This document shows positions 29,945-30,159 of a stretch of DNA of 30,159 bases, one piece after another. How positions within the stretch are numbered: position 1 is the stretch's first letter; every line of letters begins with the position of its first letter. The notes under the pieces are model-generated. The model was not told where the DNA came from, did no database searches, and worked only from the letters and a program-made list of their open reading frames with translations. The position numbers and the translations under genes were made by a program. Source of the stretch: JAVBMP01 sp031552195 (GTDB lineage: Bacteria > Desulfobacterota > Desulfovibrionia > Desulfovibrionales > Desulfovibrionaceae); NCBI GenBank assembly GCA_031552195.1, contig JAVBMT010000035.1, forward strand, positions 1-30,159, in the 5' to 3' direction.

Positions 29945-30159
29945 GGCCGTCTCAGCGTACTGAGATGGCCAAAGAAGCCGTGAAGGATGAAGAATTGACT
30001 GTCCGCTAGGCCTGCGTTGCTTTCAGCGTCAGCGAATGTTGCTATCGTTACGAGCGCAAACTGTCGGACGAAAACGTGCTGATTGGCGAACTTTTGCTGG
30101 GTTTGACGCAATCGCAGCGCAACTGGGGATTTGGCCTGTGCTTTTTGTATCTGCGCAAC
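29938..30159 (+). pseudogene. IS3-family transposase OrfB, interrupted and partial
   Basis: This is the frame entered by -1 frameshifting at 29932-29938. It reads VVRPSQRTEMAKEAVKDEEL and so on, then hits TAG at 30007-30009, after which the same frame continues open to the window end with the family-typical SECCYRYERKLSDEN and QSQRNWGFGLCFLYLRN. The DDE catalytic core would lie beyond the window. The in-frame TAG replaces what I expect to be a hydrophobic or polar codon in relatives, so full-length transposase cannot be made without read-through. Confidence 0.75.

Larger units (their letters stand above)
29606..30159 (+). mobile_element. IS3-family insertion sequence, left part, cut by window end
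   Basis: It includes a left end with a C-rich tract then an A-rich tract (about 29606-29627), typical of IS407-like members, then orfA and the start of orfB in the -1 frame. The exact left end is uncertain by several bases because the right end lies outside the window. A stop codon inside orfB suggests this copy is inactive. Confidence 0.75.

Overview
The window looks like part of the chromosome of a Desulfovibrionaceae-type delta-proteobacterium (Desulfovibrio/Bilophila/Lawsonia relatives). This is inferred from moderately GC-rich DNA, the DUF177-rpmF-plsX block with rpmB alongside, a pseudouridine synthase fused to dephospho-CoA kinase, a HisRS with cysteine pairs, a fused TRAP permease and a PAS-containing chemoreceptor. 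Species cannot be named from the sequence alone. Almost all of the window is ordinary core genome; the last ~1.8 kb is accessory. Layout: (1) 1-3700, an intergenic region with a palindromic MITE-like repeat, then a TRAP transporter operon (periplasmic binding protein plus fused DctQ-DctM permease) behind a good sigma70 promoter and ended by a clear terminator. (2) 3780-5240, an orphan exported charged protein, a diverged second copy of the repeat that begins at that gene's stop codon, and a small orphan gene on the minus strand. (3) 5200-7440 on the minus strand, the operon DUF177-rpmF-plsX-tRNA-Arg(CCU) with a terminator; rpmB runs divergently and its promoter lies back to back with that of this operon. 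(4) 7800-13500, a long-chain acyl-CoA ligase, greA, a MATE exporter and gltX. (5) 13600-20213, a TerC-family membrane protein, Lon protease, and the phosphomannomutase / mannose-1-phosphate guanylyltransferase pair that makes GDP-mannose. (6) 20365-24608 on the minus strand, the RluD-CoaE fusion and a chemoreceptor. (7) 25027-28281, hisS-aspS followed by initiator tRNA-fMet and its terminator. (8) 28364-30159, accessory DNA directly behind tRNA-fMet: a frameshifted gene with an integrase-like N-terminus, a small secreted orphan, and the left part of an IS3-family element whose orfB carries an in-frame stop. The functional theme is translation and envelope supply: two zinc-ribbon ribosomal proteins, three aminoacyl-tRNA synthetases, two tRNAs, GreA, phospholipid and acyl-CoA metabolism, and nucleotide-sugar synthesis. 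The most interesting non-genic signal is the ~120-155 bp inverted-repeat element at 174-320 and 4385-4504, with a possible third relative at 24845-24999. The second copy supplies a stop codon and the third appears to contain the hisS promoter. I saw no CRISPR array, prophage module, defence system or other obviously new multi-gene system.
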